From the NCBI GenBank assembly GCA_907163375.1, contig CAJQUW010002095.1, forward strand, positions 434,001-498,000: DNA of 64,000 nt, in the 5' to 3' direction. The position numbers were made by a program, and so were the translations under genes. This DNA is from Prostheceraeus crozeri. Lineage: Eukaryota > Platyhelminthes > Polycladida > Euryleptidae. Of this stretch, positions 1 to 12,319 are shown in pieces. The notes under the pieces were generated by a model. It had not been told where the DNA came from. It searched no databases and worked only from the letters and a program-made list of their open reading frames with translations. Position 1 is the first letter of the stretch; every line of letters starts with the position of its first letter.

Positions 1-3000
1 AATCTAATAAACTGCAAACAGCAAAAATTAGAAGTAAACCTGTACTTGTTAAGAATACATTCTCATTCTAAGAATGAATTTTGAGCATATTACAAGTCTT
101 AATCAATTTCCTCACTTGGAATCACACTATCAATCTCAAAATTAGACCGTAGACAAGCTGGAGACCGATAGACGTTGTCCTCACATATTCCCGGCTGTGA
201 TTGGCCGAGAGAACTCGAGAGAACGCGACAGGAGACTGTGATTGTCTTACCGCAGCCGCCCCTCTGCGTGCGTGTTCCTGACGCAGAGGTCTGCAAAATT
301 TCACGCAAATAATTCTTTGAGTTGCAGTGAGTAGTGAGAGCTGCACCGCCTCTTGGCACGTGTCCCACCACAGAGCGTGTTCCGTGCACGAGTAACAAAA
401 GCACTCGCCGCAAAAGGAATGCACATGATTATGATGGATATCCAGTGGTCATTTCCTTTTCCCCTCGCTTCCTAGCACATTAGGGACATTCTGTGGATAT
501 CTGACTCCTCAATCATAACTGCCGCAGTATCAACGTCAACAAAAAAACGCAATCTGCTTAACCGTAATCTCCTCAGGGCGTCTGGATTCTCCTCACGCAA
601 CTTCGTTGAATAATTAATGTCCATATGAGCTGGACATTGCATCATTTTTCACCTCCTATTTCGTCGCTATCGCCGCACATTCTCATCGCTCTTTATCGTC
701 GATTATCTTTGATCCACGCCGTATTTTTGTGACTTGTGAACTTATATCATTACAATTATCTCCGTCAGATCGTGTTCCAGATATTTGGTAAGTTTAAAGG
801 GATTGTTCCAATGCATTCGCATAATTTTGCAGCTAAGAGAATTAAAAAAATTTGCTGGTAAATAACATACATGTATGTGGCGCTCGTGTGATGAGGCTGT
901 GAATAGTTTGCTATGGTGCCTACTGCGTACAAACCCATGCAAACCCAGACCTCAGGACCATATCAGTCACTTAACACAGGACCCTACAAACGACATCAAA
1001 CTGCACTACTCCCACACCATGGTTGGGCACAGACCTCAATGTTCAATCTTCTGCTGAAACCATTTTGTGCGCTCCAAGACTAACTCGGTTCCGATCTGAT
1101 TTGGTATCAGTCCACTGACTTTTGTCTAACTTTCTGATCATACGTGCATGTATAGATATGCAAGCTTGGACAAGTCATTTTCTTCTTGGCATATTGATAA
1201 CGTACTTGCAACATGCGACGCACAACTCGGTTTTTGACAAGAGATTTGGTATTTGCAGGTTATTGCCGGAGCCTAAGCGGCCCAGAACGGCATGCGACCA
1301 TGCTGACTGCTGATCTTCATATTGTATGACTGTGTAATTGCATAGTGAACTTGGGCATTAATTTAAATATCAACAGGGTTCTAAAAATTATTTCTATAGA
1401 TCCCGGCCCGGTTCGGATTGTATTTTGAGGGCCTGAGACCAACCCTTGACAATTGTGCGTCACACCGACTTTCCTATATGCCACACAACCTTTGAGACAT
1501 AACTACAGCAATCATTCCACTGACTTTTCTTATAACATGATGACCACAACAAAGTGATTTACTTGATTGCGTTGCCATCCGGACACATTTTTGCAACCTG
1601 ATTACAAACAGATTGGCAATCAGTTGCAATTGAATCAATTTTTGACCTGACAGGTATAGAAATTGCTTTCACCATGTCCGTCAGATATCGCGGATACCCG
1701 GTGTTACCTGAAGTTTTTTTTAAAGAAATCACTAATCTCAGTAGCATCGTCTGGATAACTTCATGTTTGCTTCATTTCTGCTTATTAAACTAGAACACTT
1801 AGAATACCTATTTTAAAAGTCTCAAATTCGAATTTCCCAGAGTTGATCCTAATTCTCCTCTCAATTCAGCAAACATTTAACCACAAGGTCAGTGCCCAGA
1901 TGCATGCGTATTGGTATTGTTCATGTAAACGTCAATCGGATTCTTCTTACTCCCACAAATACCTAAAAAATTGAAGTCTTTCTCCTGTACAACTTCATTC
2001 TGCAGTCTTCAACCTCATTTGCATACTGCACAATAGGTTTGTTGGAGCTACTGTATAGTCAAGTCATCAATACAAAACATCAAATAATTTATGTAGGCAG
2101 TGATGAGAGCAAATTCTGCATCAACTTCTAAACACTTTCTTGTGTAGTTGTATTTAATATATTCTGAGGAGTGAGGATACAAGGATATGCAAGTATTAAA
2201 TGACATTGATGAAGTTTCAGGCATGTTGGACAAGTAGTTGGACAGACTGCTACAAGTAGCAGTCTGACGAATCAACTTGATATGCACATTTGAAGGAACA
2301 TTAGCCACCGTTTCGCCAAATATGCGATTTCATGAATAAGTGAGGTGGCACTTCAAAGCACATCATGCTGAATGTAAACAAAGTTAGATCAGACCAACTC
2401 GCTAACTAAAGCCAAATCAACAAACCCAACGGATTGATTGTCTCTTTCCAAAACGATAGCTAGATTGAAGGCGCCTATGACGGAATTAAAGATTTGAAAA
2501 TATCAAAGATTCACTACTGATGCCAATTGAAATATTATGGTAAAGCGGTTCTGCGGACACAAATCATAATCATTGTTGATTCACTTGAAATTTAACTATT
2601 TGATTGAATTCTGAGCACAAAATGATGTATTTGACGGTTTTTAATTAAGTGTCAAGTCTTGACGTCGTTTCATTCTTTAAAATGGTGAAAACTCATCGAG
2701 TTTTTAGAAGATTGGAAGATAAAGTAATTGCCGACGTTAGATAAGGACATAACGATAGACAACAAAAGAAAGTTGAGCTGAAATATGCACATGTCCCGAT
2801 GAGAAAAGCGAAGCTCTATGTTGTTGATTTAACATTTCATCCTTTTCCTTATAAAATAGAAAATACGATTACAAAGAGCTTATCGTCATCTTTGAAGTCC
2901 CAATGCTTTTTTCTATTCAAAATATAAATCTGATAGTCGTCTTCTCTATGAACCAGGAGAAGCGTAGCCGTTATCAACAAGAATATTTCCCATAGACTCT

Positions 3001-3325
3001 TACAGCGAAAACGGCCGTGAGAAAGCGGCGACTTAGAAAATGTTTGTAGAAAGCAAATGGTTCGCATTAATCTCTTTTGTTCTCAAACTTCTCCTAATGA
3101 GATGCTTGCTGAAACTTCGTATAAGTGCTACTGACACTGTTTTGCAATTCGTGGTCAAGCTAATTATCTACGAGAATTTGTAAAGTGCGACCGTCCCTGA
3201 ATTAAGCCGACTTTGTTTACGAATCATGAAACAAATGGATCCGTAACAGACAGGAGTTAATAAGCAAAGTCTGCTTGTAGATAGGCTACATCAGTTCAGC
3301 AACAACCGCAGACAAACAAGACTGT
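1..3325. other. No gene recognised; mostly AT-rich unique-looking DNA
   Basis: Only short open frames occur, on both strands, and none shows a protein motif I know. A GC-richer patch at about 180-420 has overlapping frames on the minus strand but no domain, and could be a degraded element end or an unlinked promoter-like segment. I see no tRNA, rRNA or clear inverted repeat here. Confidence 0.5.
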
Positions 3326-3334
3326 CCTTGCAAT

Positions 3335-3475
3335 GGGATCGTGGCTCAGTGGGTAAAGCGCCTTGATGGGGTGATGACTTCATGTAGAGGGTCTTCGGTT
3401 CCTTCGGTCTTCGCTGAATGCCTGTGAAGAATGAGAGGCTACTGTTACATGAAGGCTGTCTTATTTCGTGATATT
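3335..3475 (+). repeat. tRNA-derived SINE remnant (probable)
   Basis: The stretch TGGCTCAGTGGG at 3342-3353 matches the RNA polymerase III A-box consensus. About 44 bases later GGTTCCTTCGG (3397-3407) is a degenerate B box. The tRNA-like head is followed by unrelated sequence, as in SINEs. It does not fold as a convincing tRNA with a readable anticodon, and no second copy is seen in the window to define its ends. Confidence 0.4.
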
Positions 3476-3479
3476 CTTT

Positions 3480-4930
3480 ATATTCTACTAAGTTGGCGCT
3501 TTTTATTCGTGTCTCGTTGCCGCGGAAAATGTCACAGTTTTCACAGGCGATGTCGTAAATGAAAGGAAGTACAAGTGTCAACGATCACTGCATGATTCTT
3601 TTGTCTTGATGCAGAACAATTGAGAAATTCCGGCCAAACAGCTCTAAACACCATGTTTTCGATGCTCTAAAACCAAAATGATGATGTTTTTATTATTTTC
3701 ATGCCAACACATTGTATAGTTTTGCATTGACTAAGCTTTCAATAAAATCGACAACTCGAAAGCTGATGGGAAAAATACATTACTTGCCATTTTAATAGCA
3801 TGCTGTTCACAAATTTAAATGTGATAGCACAAGATACATAATATCAACAGACATATGATTGGGATCTAAATTAAACTTTGAAAACACATGGCTTCCTTTT
3901 TCAATCATATTAGAAAGCCGGTTTTAAAAATATAATTAAAAGCATGAAAAAAAACATGTTATTCAATTTCGTTAAAAAGACCGAAGCAAATGCATCACTT
4001 ACGACAATTATGACTCTTACCAACCCGTGTACTCTTTGGTAGTAAGTTGGATACTGAATGTTGAAGTATGTAATAATGCTCTCAAAGAAAGTCGAGATAA
4101 CTATAAAAATTCCACTTTTCAGAGATATTATTGTGAATTATTTTCATCCTGAAGATGCCCTGACTAGTCTTGGCACCAATAATTTCAAAACTGAAAAGAA
4201 TTAGGAGGCATCTGATAGCAAAATCTTTTGCTTATACATAAAATTGCATAAATTTAAAGTCTATAACTTAATCTACATATAGCACATCAGTTTGCTTCTT
4301 TCGATGTGAGACACCTCGATTTTGATATAGCAATAAATGACTGAATCAGTATTAAGTCCTCATTCATACATTCATAAATACATTTCATTATAAGGTACAA
4401 ACAGTATATCTTCTATATATTAATGAGGTTATGTCCTCATCTTTAACTACATTGAGATTTTTCGTCCGCAATGACAGTATAAAGATGTTGTACATCCCTT
4501 ATCCTTCCTTGCTACCTGATGAAGAGTTCCCAAGTAAAATCCGGCGCCAACTGTCTTTCCAGAGGCTAGAAGTATACAGAACGTCGTGATAGAGATCTCG
4601 AGTTTTCTGAGATAGAAGGCGAAGTGTTGATGAGAAGTGAATGAATACATGGGTGTTTTAGCTACGAATACGTTGTCACCACATTGTTTCCTCTGGAGGT
4701 GCAGATGAGATGTGATATAGGGTGCATTTCAGTGTATGAAAATATTGTTCTGCACTCTTTACGGCGAGATGGTTGTTTTGCACTCTATTTCTAATGTCAA
4801 GTATTTTAAGCTTTCTATGAGTGATGTCATTTACTGCGGTAGTATCGAATTAGGAAGCAATAAATTTCGCAAGGATTCGTGGAAGGTGATGCCAAGTATG
4901 GTGATCTCTTCGACTTGTGGGATTACAGTT
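3480..4930. other. No gene recognised; lower part may be decayed LINE 3' sequence
   Basis: AT-rich sequence. The part from about 4450 lies directly downstream, on the minus strand, of the Jockey-like reverse transcriptase piece at 4932-5337 and may be its badly decayed C-terminal region, but no frame carries a clear motif. Confidence 0.35.
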
Positions 4931-4931
4931 C

Positions 4932-5337
4932 TTAGAATGGGAGTGCTAATTTTCTAATTTTCTTCTTGAAAATCAGAAGCTTAGTTTTACCAGAATTTAG
5001 TTTCAAACCAACCTTGTCACACCAACCGGAGATGGAATCGGTCTCTTTCACAATCATGTCATTCACTTCGTTAGGACAATTAAAAGGGGAGATGATGACA
5101 AAGTCGTCTGCGTATTTAAATACTTTAGAGTTCTCTGAAGTTGGATTCAAGGATCCGACATATGCCCCAAACAAATGTGGACTCAGGATTGCACCTTCAG
5201 GAACACCTGGCGTTGTATGCATCTCCTCACTGATAGTACCATTTAAACGTACCCGTTGTTTTCGATTCGTGAAATAGTCACAACACCAATTAACAAAGTT
5301 CGATGGAAATCCTTTCTGAATTAAGAATAATATGAGC
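4932..5337 (-). pseudogene. Jockey-like LINE reverse transcriptase, downstream piece
   Basis: The minus-strand frame shows core reverse transcriptase motifs in order: GFPSNFVNWCCDYFTNRKQR, then GVPEGAILSPHLF, the catalytic box YADD in FKYADDFVIIS, and LKLNSGKTKLLIF. This is the style of Jockey-like LINEs encoding an enzyme for target-primed reverse transcription. The frame begins abruptly at the 3' tail of the CR1-like LINE, and the missing upstream part of the domain (FDLSRAFD) lies at 8690-8862 beyond that LINE. One element was therefore split by a later insertion. The piece ends in a stop soon after the palm, so most of the thumb and C-terminus is lost or unrecognisable. Similar C-terminal fragments of the same general type lie at 25,955 and 34,350. 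Confidence 0.8.
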
Positions 5338-5469
5338 AAGTAGTAGTAGTAGTCACGAATTTGTATTTGCGTTTCATTACAAAGTGGCGTTAGACCGTTG
5401 AGTTTCAAGGCCACAGTACAGAATATTTTCATTAAAAAACATGAAATCACAATAAAATGCCAACTAAAA

Positions 5470-7635
5470 CTAAACCAAAGAAAGATAAAAGTTCTTCGCA
5501 GAAGATGTGAAGCGAGGTAGTGAGGTAGAAGTCTTCACTGACATAGGCAATGCATTCCAGGCTTCACATGCCGCAGATTGAAATAGTCGCTTCTTAGTAG
5601 ACTTAAGCCTGGCTTTTGGAACCGAGAGAGAACATGCCTTCACCGACCGCAAGCGTGAACGTCCGGGCAAATCTGCAACTTGAGTGATGAGGTTGCTAAG
5701 GTATGCTGGGGCAAGACCGTTCAAGCATTTATAGATGAGCAACACCATTCGGAGATTAATTCTTTGGTGAACTGGAAGCCACTGAAGTTCACGCAGAGCA
5801 GGAGGTATGTGTGATGTTCGAGGTAAATTGTTCACTAGCCGGGCAGATGCATTCACAACTGATTGTAATCGGGTAATATCACAATTCGGGAGGCCGGCCA
5901 GAAGAGAGATGCAGTAGTCAAGCCTTGTGAACACAAGGCTAACTACTAGAGTCTCCGCGAGAGAGCTTGACACGGAATGACGTATAGATCGAATTTGACG
6001 AAGGACTCCAAAACATGTAGATAATGTCCTTGAGAAAAGATAGGTTTTTTAGGCTTTTTAAAAGATAGGTTAGAGTCTAGTACTGCACCAAGACATCGAA
6101 GAGAAGGAACTGGTTGAACCAGGTGATCCCCGACACGTACGGGAGGCATGGTGAGATTCTGAAGTCTCTGTCTTGTACCGAAGTAGATCACATTTGTCTT
6201 CTTTGAATTGAGGAGTAGGTTGTTCGCTCGGAGCCATAGATCAACGTCAAGCAAGCACGATGACATAGTGCAGCCAATCACTTGGACATCGGATGGATCA
6301 CTGAAGCTATAGATTTGAATGTCATCTGCAAATATGTGTATACTTAATCCATGGGACTGAACCAAGGGTATGATGTCCATGATGTAGAGCATAAACAATG
6401 TGGGCCCGAGCACTGATCCCTGAGGAATTCCTGTTGTTACTGGCACTATTCTTGAAGAGTCACTATTGAATTTGTAGAACATGGATCTGTTGCATAGAAA
6501 GGACTCGAACCATTGCAGAGCTAAGCCACTCACTCCATAAGATCTATGAAGGCGCTTTATCATGGTATTATGATCAATTGTGTCGAACGCACTGGACAAA
6601 TCGAGACTTGCAAGTAAAGTAATGCCACCACCATCCATTGCAGTCAGAATCTCACTAGTGATATGCTGCAAAGCCGTCTCAGTAGAGTGGTGTACTCGAT
6701 ATGCAGATTGGAGCTGGCTAATTAGATTGTTGGCGTTCAGATAAGAGACAAAATGCTTCGCAACAATTTTTTCCATAATCTTAGACAAGACAGACAAATT
6801 GCAGATAGGCCGGTATGATGACAGATTCTCAACCTCAGTACAGCCTTTCTTGAGAACTGGAGACACGCTGATTAACTTCAGTGAAGTTGGAAAGTAGCCC
6901 AAACCAAAGCACTTGTTCACCAATGAGGCTAAGAATGGAGAAAGGATGTTAACGCAGGCCTTCAATATGGCTGTGGGAAGAATGTCACGATGAGATTGCT
7001 TGTTGGGCAGTGATAAAATGATCTCAGTAACATCTTCTGAGGAAGCAGATGGAAGCGTGGATAGGCAACAGTCAACCGGTGCAGCAGAGAAAACTGGGTC
7101 TGAAGAATCAACAGTCAATTCACGAATCCGAGCCAATTTATTGGAGAAATGGTCCACAAAATCATCTGCATGCACCAAACTGGTTGGAGTAACACGATTT
7201 CGTCCCAGTAAATAATTAACAGAATTCCAAAGCTCGCGAGGATTTTTGCGATCCTGAGAAATCTTAGAGCTCCAGAAAAACCGCCGTTTGATTTTTAAGA
7301 GATCGAAGTAAGCTTTCTTGCAGGCTCTCCATTCAACCTCCGAGACAGATTCAGTTCCACTTGAATAGAAGTGATGCTCAATGCGCCGGACAAGGCGCTT
7401 TGCAAGTCTACAATCTCCGTCGAACCAAGGGTCTGAAAGCCGACGGCAAACCTTGATGGACTTCCAAGGTATCAACCTGTTCAGAGCAGTTTTAATGTCT
7501 TCGTCATATAATAGGGCCAGTTGATCACACGTGAAATTTTCCCATTTCAAGGGATTACACAAAGATGACTCCGCCAAAAGAAGACGTCTCAAGCAGTCGA
7601 TGTTGAGATTTTTCCACGGACGATAGAGGATATTT
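5470..7635 (-). pseudogene. CR1-like LINE reverse transcriptase and C-terminal domain
   Basis: The first 548 codons carry a complete palm: SSYRPICNLSVLSKIMEKI, the QSAYRVHHSTETAL box typical of CR1/L2 elements, SLDLSSAFDTIDH with the first catalytic Asp, GIPQGSVLGPTLF, and FADDIQIYS with the catalytic Asp pair. LLLNSKKTNVIYFG and the LGAVLDSNLSF thumb motif follow. A short duplication rich in CCTATCTTTT near 6035-6065 shifts the frame. The C-terminal part then continues to 5470 with TRLDYCISLLAGLP, RELQWLPVHQRI and ACEAWNALPMSVK. The enzyme would copy its RNA at a nicked target. It lies just downstream of its own endonuclease, separated by another frame shift near 7718. Confidence 0.88.
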
Positions 7636-8685
7636 CTGTATATGGGTGATGGTCGAGTGAGAACTACTTTCCAATAAATGAGCTTATGATCTGATAGAGC
7701 AGGATCGATAAGCGATGTTATGGTTGTTCACAGCGACTGAATACAAGATCCAAGGTTCCACCAAGCAAGTGAGTAGGTTGATCGATGCAACACACGAGAT
7801 TATAGCTTGAGAAAATATCCAGTAGTTGTCGGGAGTGTGGATCGTCATGTCGTTCCACATGGATATTGAAATCTCCCACCACGTATAAAGGACTTGCTTC
7901 AGTTGAGAACATCTCCAAGATACGCATTACTTCCACAAAGAAACGTAATGGAACTTGACCAGTGCGGTAGAAGAGAATGATGATACACGAATCTGGTCCA
8001 GAGGATATACGAACACACAGAACTTCACAAGTTGTAGGCTCAAATCCGATAGAAATGTGTGAAACGCGGATTCCTGGACATACGATGTAAGCTAATCCAC
8101 CATGATTCACATTATACTGTCTTGGCGAATACGAGGTCGCGGTCTATCCACAACCGTGTATCCACAGGAGCGAAGGCGACCAAGACAAACTGAATCGTGA
8201 TCAAGCCATGTCTCAACAGTCATTAGGATATCAATATTATTATCATGAAGCACTTCCATAAGGTCGTCAACCTTGTTGTTAAGGGATCTTATGTTATAGA
8301 GGCCAAGAGAAAGCTGCTTGGTAGGCTTCAATGCATGACGTTCACATTGAGGGGTAGGTCGTAGTACTCGAGGTCTTTGAGGTAGGCATGTCACTGACGG
8401 TTTTCGGCGTCGAATAGTAATGCGTCGTTGAATATTGAAAGTTGGTTGATGGCTACATGCATGCTTGGTATTCCTGATTTTCAAAAAGAAAATTCTTCTC
8501 TTTGCTTGATGAGATAGACCAAGGCAAGGCTTGTTGCGAATACCAAAAAGTTCTGACTTGGTGTATTGAATCATCATACCATGCGAAGACGTGAAAATCG
8601 TGGTAGCTGGCTGGCTGTGTGACGCAGTCAATAAGCAACACTCATGCACAACGCTGCAGGAGGTGCTAGAGAAATCCGACCGCAC
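7593..8685 (-). pseudogene. CR1-like LINE APE-type endonuclease
   Basis: The minus strand encodes, across three frames, the signature boxes of an apurinic/apyrimidinic-type LINE endonuclease in the right order: LGLYNIRSLNNKVDDL (about 8307-8260), TVETWLDHDS, YVVGDFNIH (about 7870-7850), and ALSDHKLIYWKV just upstream of the reverse transcriptase frame. This enzyme nicks the target for primed reverse transcription. The first 125 or so residues before the endonuclease are basic and have no motif I recognise. Two frameshifts (near 8107 and 7718) break the reading, so this copy is inactive, but all four landmark motifs remain. The start given is that of the longest open frame and is not certain. 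Confidence 0.82.
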
Positions 8686-8689
8686 AGCT

Positions 8690-8862
8690 CGACGGATGAC
8701 TATCGATGGTGGTGCGGAAGGTAATCAAATGCGCGAGACAGGTCAAATGACAAAAAGTAAAACACCTTGAACTGATGAATCGTCCAAGCATCTGGTGATG
8801 TAGTCATGCATATTCATGTATATACACATGTATACATATATTGCTCGTACAATAGGTGATAC
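8690..8862 (-). pseudogene. Jockey-like LINE reverse transcriptase, upstream piece (host of the CR1-like insertion)
   Basis: The minus strand reads HDYITRCLDDSSVQGVLL and then, after a one-base shift, FDLSRAFDYLPH, which is reverse transcriptase motif A with its catalytic Asp. This is what should precede the GFPSNFVNW segment found at 4932-5337 on the other side of the CR1-like LINE. Upstream the match stops in TACATGTATA-rich simple sequence and then at the Tc1 insertion site, and I find no continuation beyond the Tc1 element. Confidence 0.65.
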
Positions 8863-8864
8863 TA

Positions 8865-10383
8865 CAGATTGTTTCATAAAAAATGGATCACCCTTAAACA
8901 TCGCCTTAACTTCAACTTTGTCTAACTCCGCCAAACTTGAACGAATTTCTCTGAAATTTGGAAGATATGTCAGTTGTGCTTACTAATATCATTGTTGGAA
9001 ATTTCAAGCATGAATAGTGAGTTGTTTTCCTTCTATAGATAAAAAAGTAGTAGATAATTTGATCTTCATTTAGCAATGTTACACAAAATCATGCCTCACT
9101 CTTATAAAATTACATTTGTTTCCTTTGTTATGTAATATGTTGTTCTACAAGCCAAAAGCTATCAAGCAAAACAAAAATAAAGAAAATCGGTCAATCAGAG
9201 CCAGTATAGCACCATTATTCATCAACAATAATGTAACTGCTACATGTGATTAACTGGACTTCATGTTCCATAGCTTCCTGACTTCGTTGCGGTGGTGTTG
9301 GCAGGACTCCTGATTGCTTTCAGCTAGAAATCTATCTCTTACCGGTTGAAAACAATACAAAGCAAAAATGAACAATAACGAGATCGCATTCACAAAAGGC
9401 AAAGTGTCAGTCTTGCTAGAACTAGGGTTTTCTTTGCGAGCTACAAGCAAGCGACTAAATGTCCCTTACACAAATGTGCATCGATGGCATAATGATGATT
9501 TTCGACTCTGTCGTAAAGAGGGCTCTGGCCGTCCACGCAAAACATCCAAACGTAGAGACCGCCTAATTTTGAGATTTGTTAAAGTTGATCCAAGTCTCTC
9601 GTTAACTGATATGGCTGCACTAGTCTCGTCTATTTCTAAGTCCACTATTCGTAGAAGACTTATTGAGTCGAATTTCAAGAGCTGTAAGAGGCCCTCTCAG
9701 ATCGAATTATCAGATCAGCATACAAATAGATGGGCAATGAGTCATTGTCACTGGCGAAATCAATGGGATCGGGTTGTCTGGTCTGATGAGGCATCAGTCC
9801 GTCTGAAGGATAGTGATGGTTCTGAATGCTGACCATGAATTCTGAACGCTATGTGAATGTTTTACGAATGAACATTGGCCAAATGACAGATCAACTTGGT
9901 GATCCATCGACTTGGTTATTTATGGATGATAATGCTACGTGTCACAGGAGTAGTAGAGTCAACTTATGCAAGTCTCAATTATGGCTTAGGACATTATCTT
10001 GGCCAGCTCGTTCTCCTGATCTGAATCCCATAGAAAATGTATGGAGTATTCTAAAACGTAACGTTCGTCGTTCACTGCTACCTACAGATGGCGCATCAAA
10101 ACTTACGTCACTGTTAAAAAGAGAGTGGAGAAAGTTAGATCAGTCAAAAATCAACGATATCATCGAATCAATGCCTAGACGAATTGGTAATGTCATTGAC
10201 AATAAGGGTAGGGCCACAAAATATTAGCTTCTTAAGAACCGTTACTTTATCATAGCTTATCAGATTATATAAGGACATTTAAATATATTAGGGACATGAA
10301 ATAACATGAAAATGCTTTCTGTATCATACTTATGTTTTATTTAGACAAATTTTAGGATGATCCACTTTTTATGAAACGGACTG
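8865..10383 (+). mobile_element. Tc1-type DNA transposon with TIRs and TA target duplication
   Basis: The left end CAGATTGTTTCATAAAAA (from 8865) matches the inverted right end CAGTCCGTTTCATAAAAA (ending 10,383). Both continue with TGGATCA(C/T)CCT, giving terminal inverted repeats of about 33 bp with a few mismatches. TA dinucleotides flank both sides (8863-8864 and 10,384-10,385), as expected for Tc1/mariner elements. At 1519 bp it has the usual length for Tc1. The single gene inside is a damaged DD34E transposase on the plus strand. Confidence 0.93.
9368..10227 (+). pseudogene. Tc1 transposase (DD34E) with internal deletion
   Basis: The N-terminal part (9368-9829) has the paired helix-turn-helix region, including LGFSLRATSKRLNVPYTNVH, the linker GSGRPRKTSKR, and the first catalytic Asp in VVWSDEASV. 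The second part (from 9826) has the second Asp in FMDDNATCHRS and the Glu in SPDLNPIENVW. I count 34 residues between that Asp and Glu, the Tc1 signature. Only about 50 residues separate the first and second Asp, roughly 40 fewer than in Tc1 relatives, and the two parts are in different frames. The join at 9826-9832 therefore marks a deletion that removed much of the catalytic fold. The enzyme would bind the TIRs and catalyse cut-and-paste transposition; this copy should not. Confidence 0.9.
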
Positions 10384-10385
10384 TA

Positions 10386-11998
10386 TATAGGTAAATTGAG
10401 GATTTAATTTTCCATTGATTGAATTGATTAGCTTGAATCAATAGCACTTTGGCACAGGTTTTGGATATTGAGGCAAATATTTTACAAATATTGAGGCATG
10501 AAAAGCAGCAAATAGACGCTTTCTGTTGACTATATGTAACATTTATTCGTAAAAGAAGCAATCAGCTCTACAGTACGCATGTATAGTGGATTACGTGCGT
10601 CAAGTGCAAAGTTAACGCGGAGAATTGCAGTCACACATACATGTACAAATCAATGCTAAGATACTAATGCAAGCGCATTTTCTCGTCTTCTATCCTTTAG
10701 GCTGTTAGAAAGACAGTATATTCCATCGACAACGTAATGCAGTGATTTACATTCCTCTATTCCGAAAGAGTTGCAAATGCCCGGAGACTATATAGATGTC
10801 TTTCACGAAATCTGCAGATGATTTCATACAATATCAGCCATTTCCAATTTTACTGACAAATGCTAACTATCTAAAGTCGCATAAGTAGCAATAATAATAT
10901 GAAGTGGCACTAAATGGAGTTCTTGTAGAAAATAAGTGCAGCACAATTTATTATCCATCAATCACAGTCCATTACACTTTTGCATGTTTTTGACATTCTG
11001 CAAGGAATCTTGCTGATGCAATTATGCTCAATTGATTATCCTACTCAGTTTGCATCAATAGTGTTTAAAGTTGCTTACGTTGAAACCAGCTTATAGATTT
11101 TAAAACATCCTCACACGGTGTTGAAATGATCTATACACCATCGTTATTCATCAAAGGAACTGCGAATACTATGTGCCGCAGTAAAAACAGATTTATGCCA
11201 TTGAAAATTCGGGAATAATTCCTTGAGATGTATGAGCATTGAATTCCATATTCAAAGAAATAAAGAACGTTGTAATACTTATGTCGATGCACATCCCTGG
11301 AAAATGGTTTTTAGATTCTGACAAAATGCCATCATTTTATCATTTTGCGTGTCAATTGTCCGTTAAGAAATCAGTCGAATGAATTCAAGGTCGCAGTTCC
11401 TATTCTGATGAATTTGACAAACATATGGCAATTGAAAGTCACCTTTAGAGTATCAATCTTGACATGTGCAACGTATGAATCTTGACAACAAAGATGTGTC
11501 ATAGTTACATCCACTTATGAAATGATGTGGAAACAATTGTCTGTTCCAATTTCGATAATAAGCGACGAAAATGTCAATGAAAGCAATCAGTGTCTATGCA
11601 TGCGTAATCAAATTAGTAAAAATGATAGTTGTTTCAGCATCCGATTGTCTTAAGCCTATCTTCCCCACAGCAGGGCCTTGCTGGTCACCTTGGTTTGAAT
11701 CAAATGACATATCCTTGCCATTTTCACTTCAGTGAACAACAGCTGCTACAAATACTACCTTCGTAAATCTATCTTCCAACTTTGTTTTTGCCTAGTCTGG
11801 GTGCCATGATTGTCCAGTTGCCTTCAGCATTACGGCCACAGTCTCTCGAGAAAACGTATTAACCAAAATTAACTACCGGTACTTTGTTATTTTTCAACAT
11901 TTACGACTAGCCGGCTCCTTTAAAAGATACTTGGTTACTTAATTAAATAAGTATGATAAATATACATGTAAGTAATGGCTGTAAACGGGAGGTTCTTC
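10386..11998. other. No gene recognised
   Basis: AT-rich sequence with short random frames only. I see no terminal repeats or protein motifs. The 10-bp word TATACATGTA at 11,961-11,970 recurs just after the PLE at 13,261-13,270 and may be part of its target duplication. Confidence 0.5.
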
Positions 11999-12314
11999 AT
12001 TATGTACAATAAAATCCGGTTATCACTCCGTTTAGTTATTGCCGATAAGTAAAATTGAATAAATTGAATAAAAACAACGTGTGCTTTCTACTCGGACGTT
12101 TCGGGTCCCGACCCTTTATCAACGAGTTTTGGCATCAACTGCAGTTACAAGTGGTTTTATATACTTCAGACATCTATGCGGTGAGACCATTTAATACCAT
12201 TCAGACAGCTCATCACATCGATTCAACACCGGTCTTCTACGCTTAATCCAACGAGCTTCTAACAACGCAATATCAAGCGGTCTCTTCACGCATTCAAGAA
12301 TATTGACATCAAAA
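11999..12314 (-). repeat. PLE left arm, inverted copy of the 3' end
   Basis: Reverse complement of 12,946-13,261. It includes the reversed last 41 or so codons of the endonuclease frame, the hammerhead-like motif at 12,090-12,127 and the outer end ATTATGTACAATAAAATCC. Confidence 0.9.
12090..12127 (-). ncRNA. Hammerhead-ribozyme-like motif, left arm
   Basis: Identical in sequence to the motif at 13,133-13,170 but on the minus strand, because it lies in the inverted arm. See the right-arm entry for the fold. Confidence 0.5.
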
Positions 12315-12319
12315 ATTAC

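Larger units (their letters stand above)
5338..8690 (-). mobile_element. CR1-like LINE, nearly full length, frame-broken
   Basis: Read on the minus strand, this unit has an apurinic-like endonuclease, a reverse transcriptase, a C-terminal region, a short 3' untranslated region and a simple 3' tail of five ACT units (TAG x5 at about 5338-5352 on the plus strand). Its 3' boundary is sharp because the reading frame of another LINE resumes immediately after the tail. Its 5' end lies near 8690, where the upstream half of that same host LINE begins. The total of about 3.35 kb is close to full length for a CR1/L2-type element lacking a separate ORF1. No clear target duplication was found, which is common in this group. 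There are about three frame breaks. Confidence 0.85.

Noticed and set aside
99-424. Overlapping minus-strand frames of about 100 codons in a GC-richer patch
   Set aside because: No recognisable domain and no family match within the window; chance openness is sufficient.
3335-3415. Functional tRNA gene
   Set aside because: An A box is present but the B box is degenerate, no cloverleaf with a readable anticodon forms, and the sequence runs on like a SINE.
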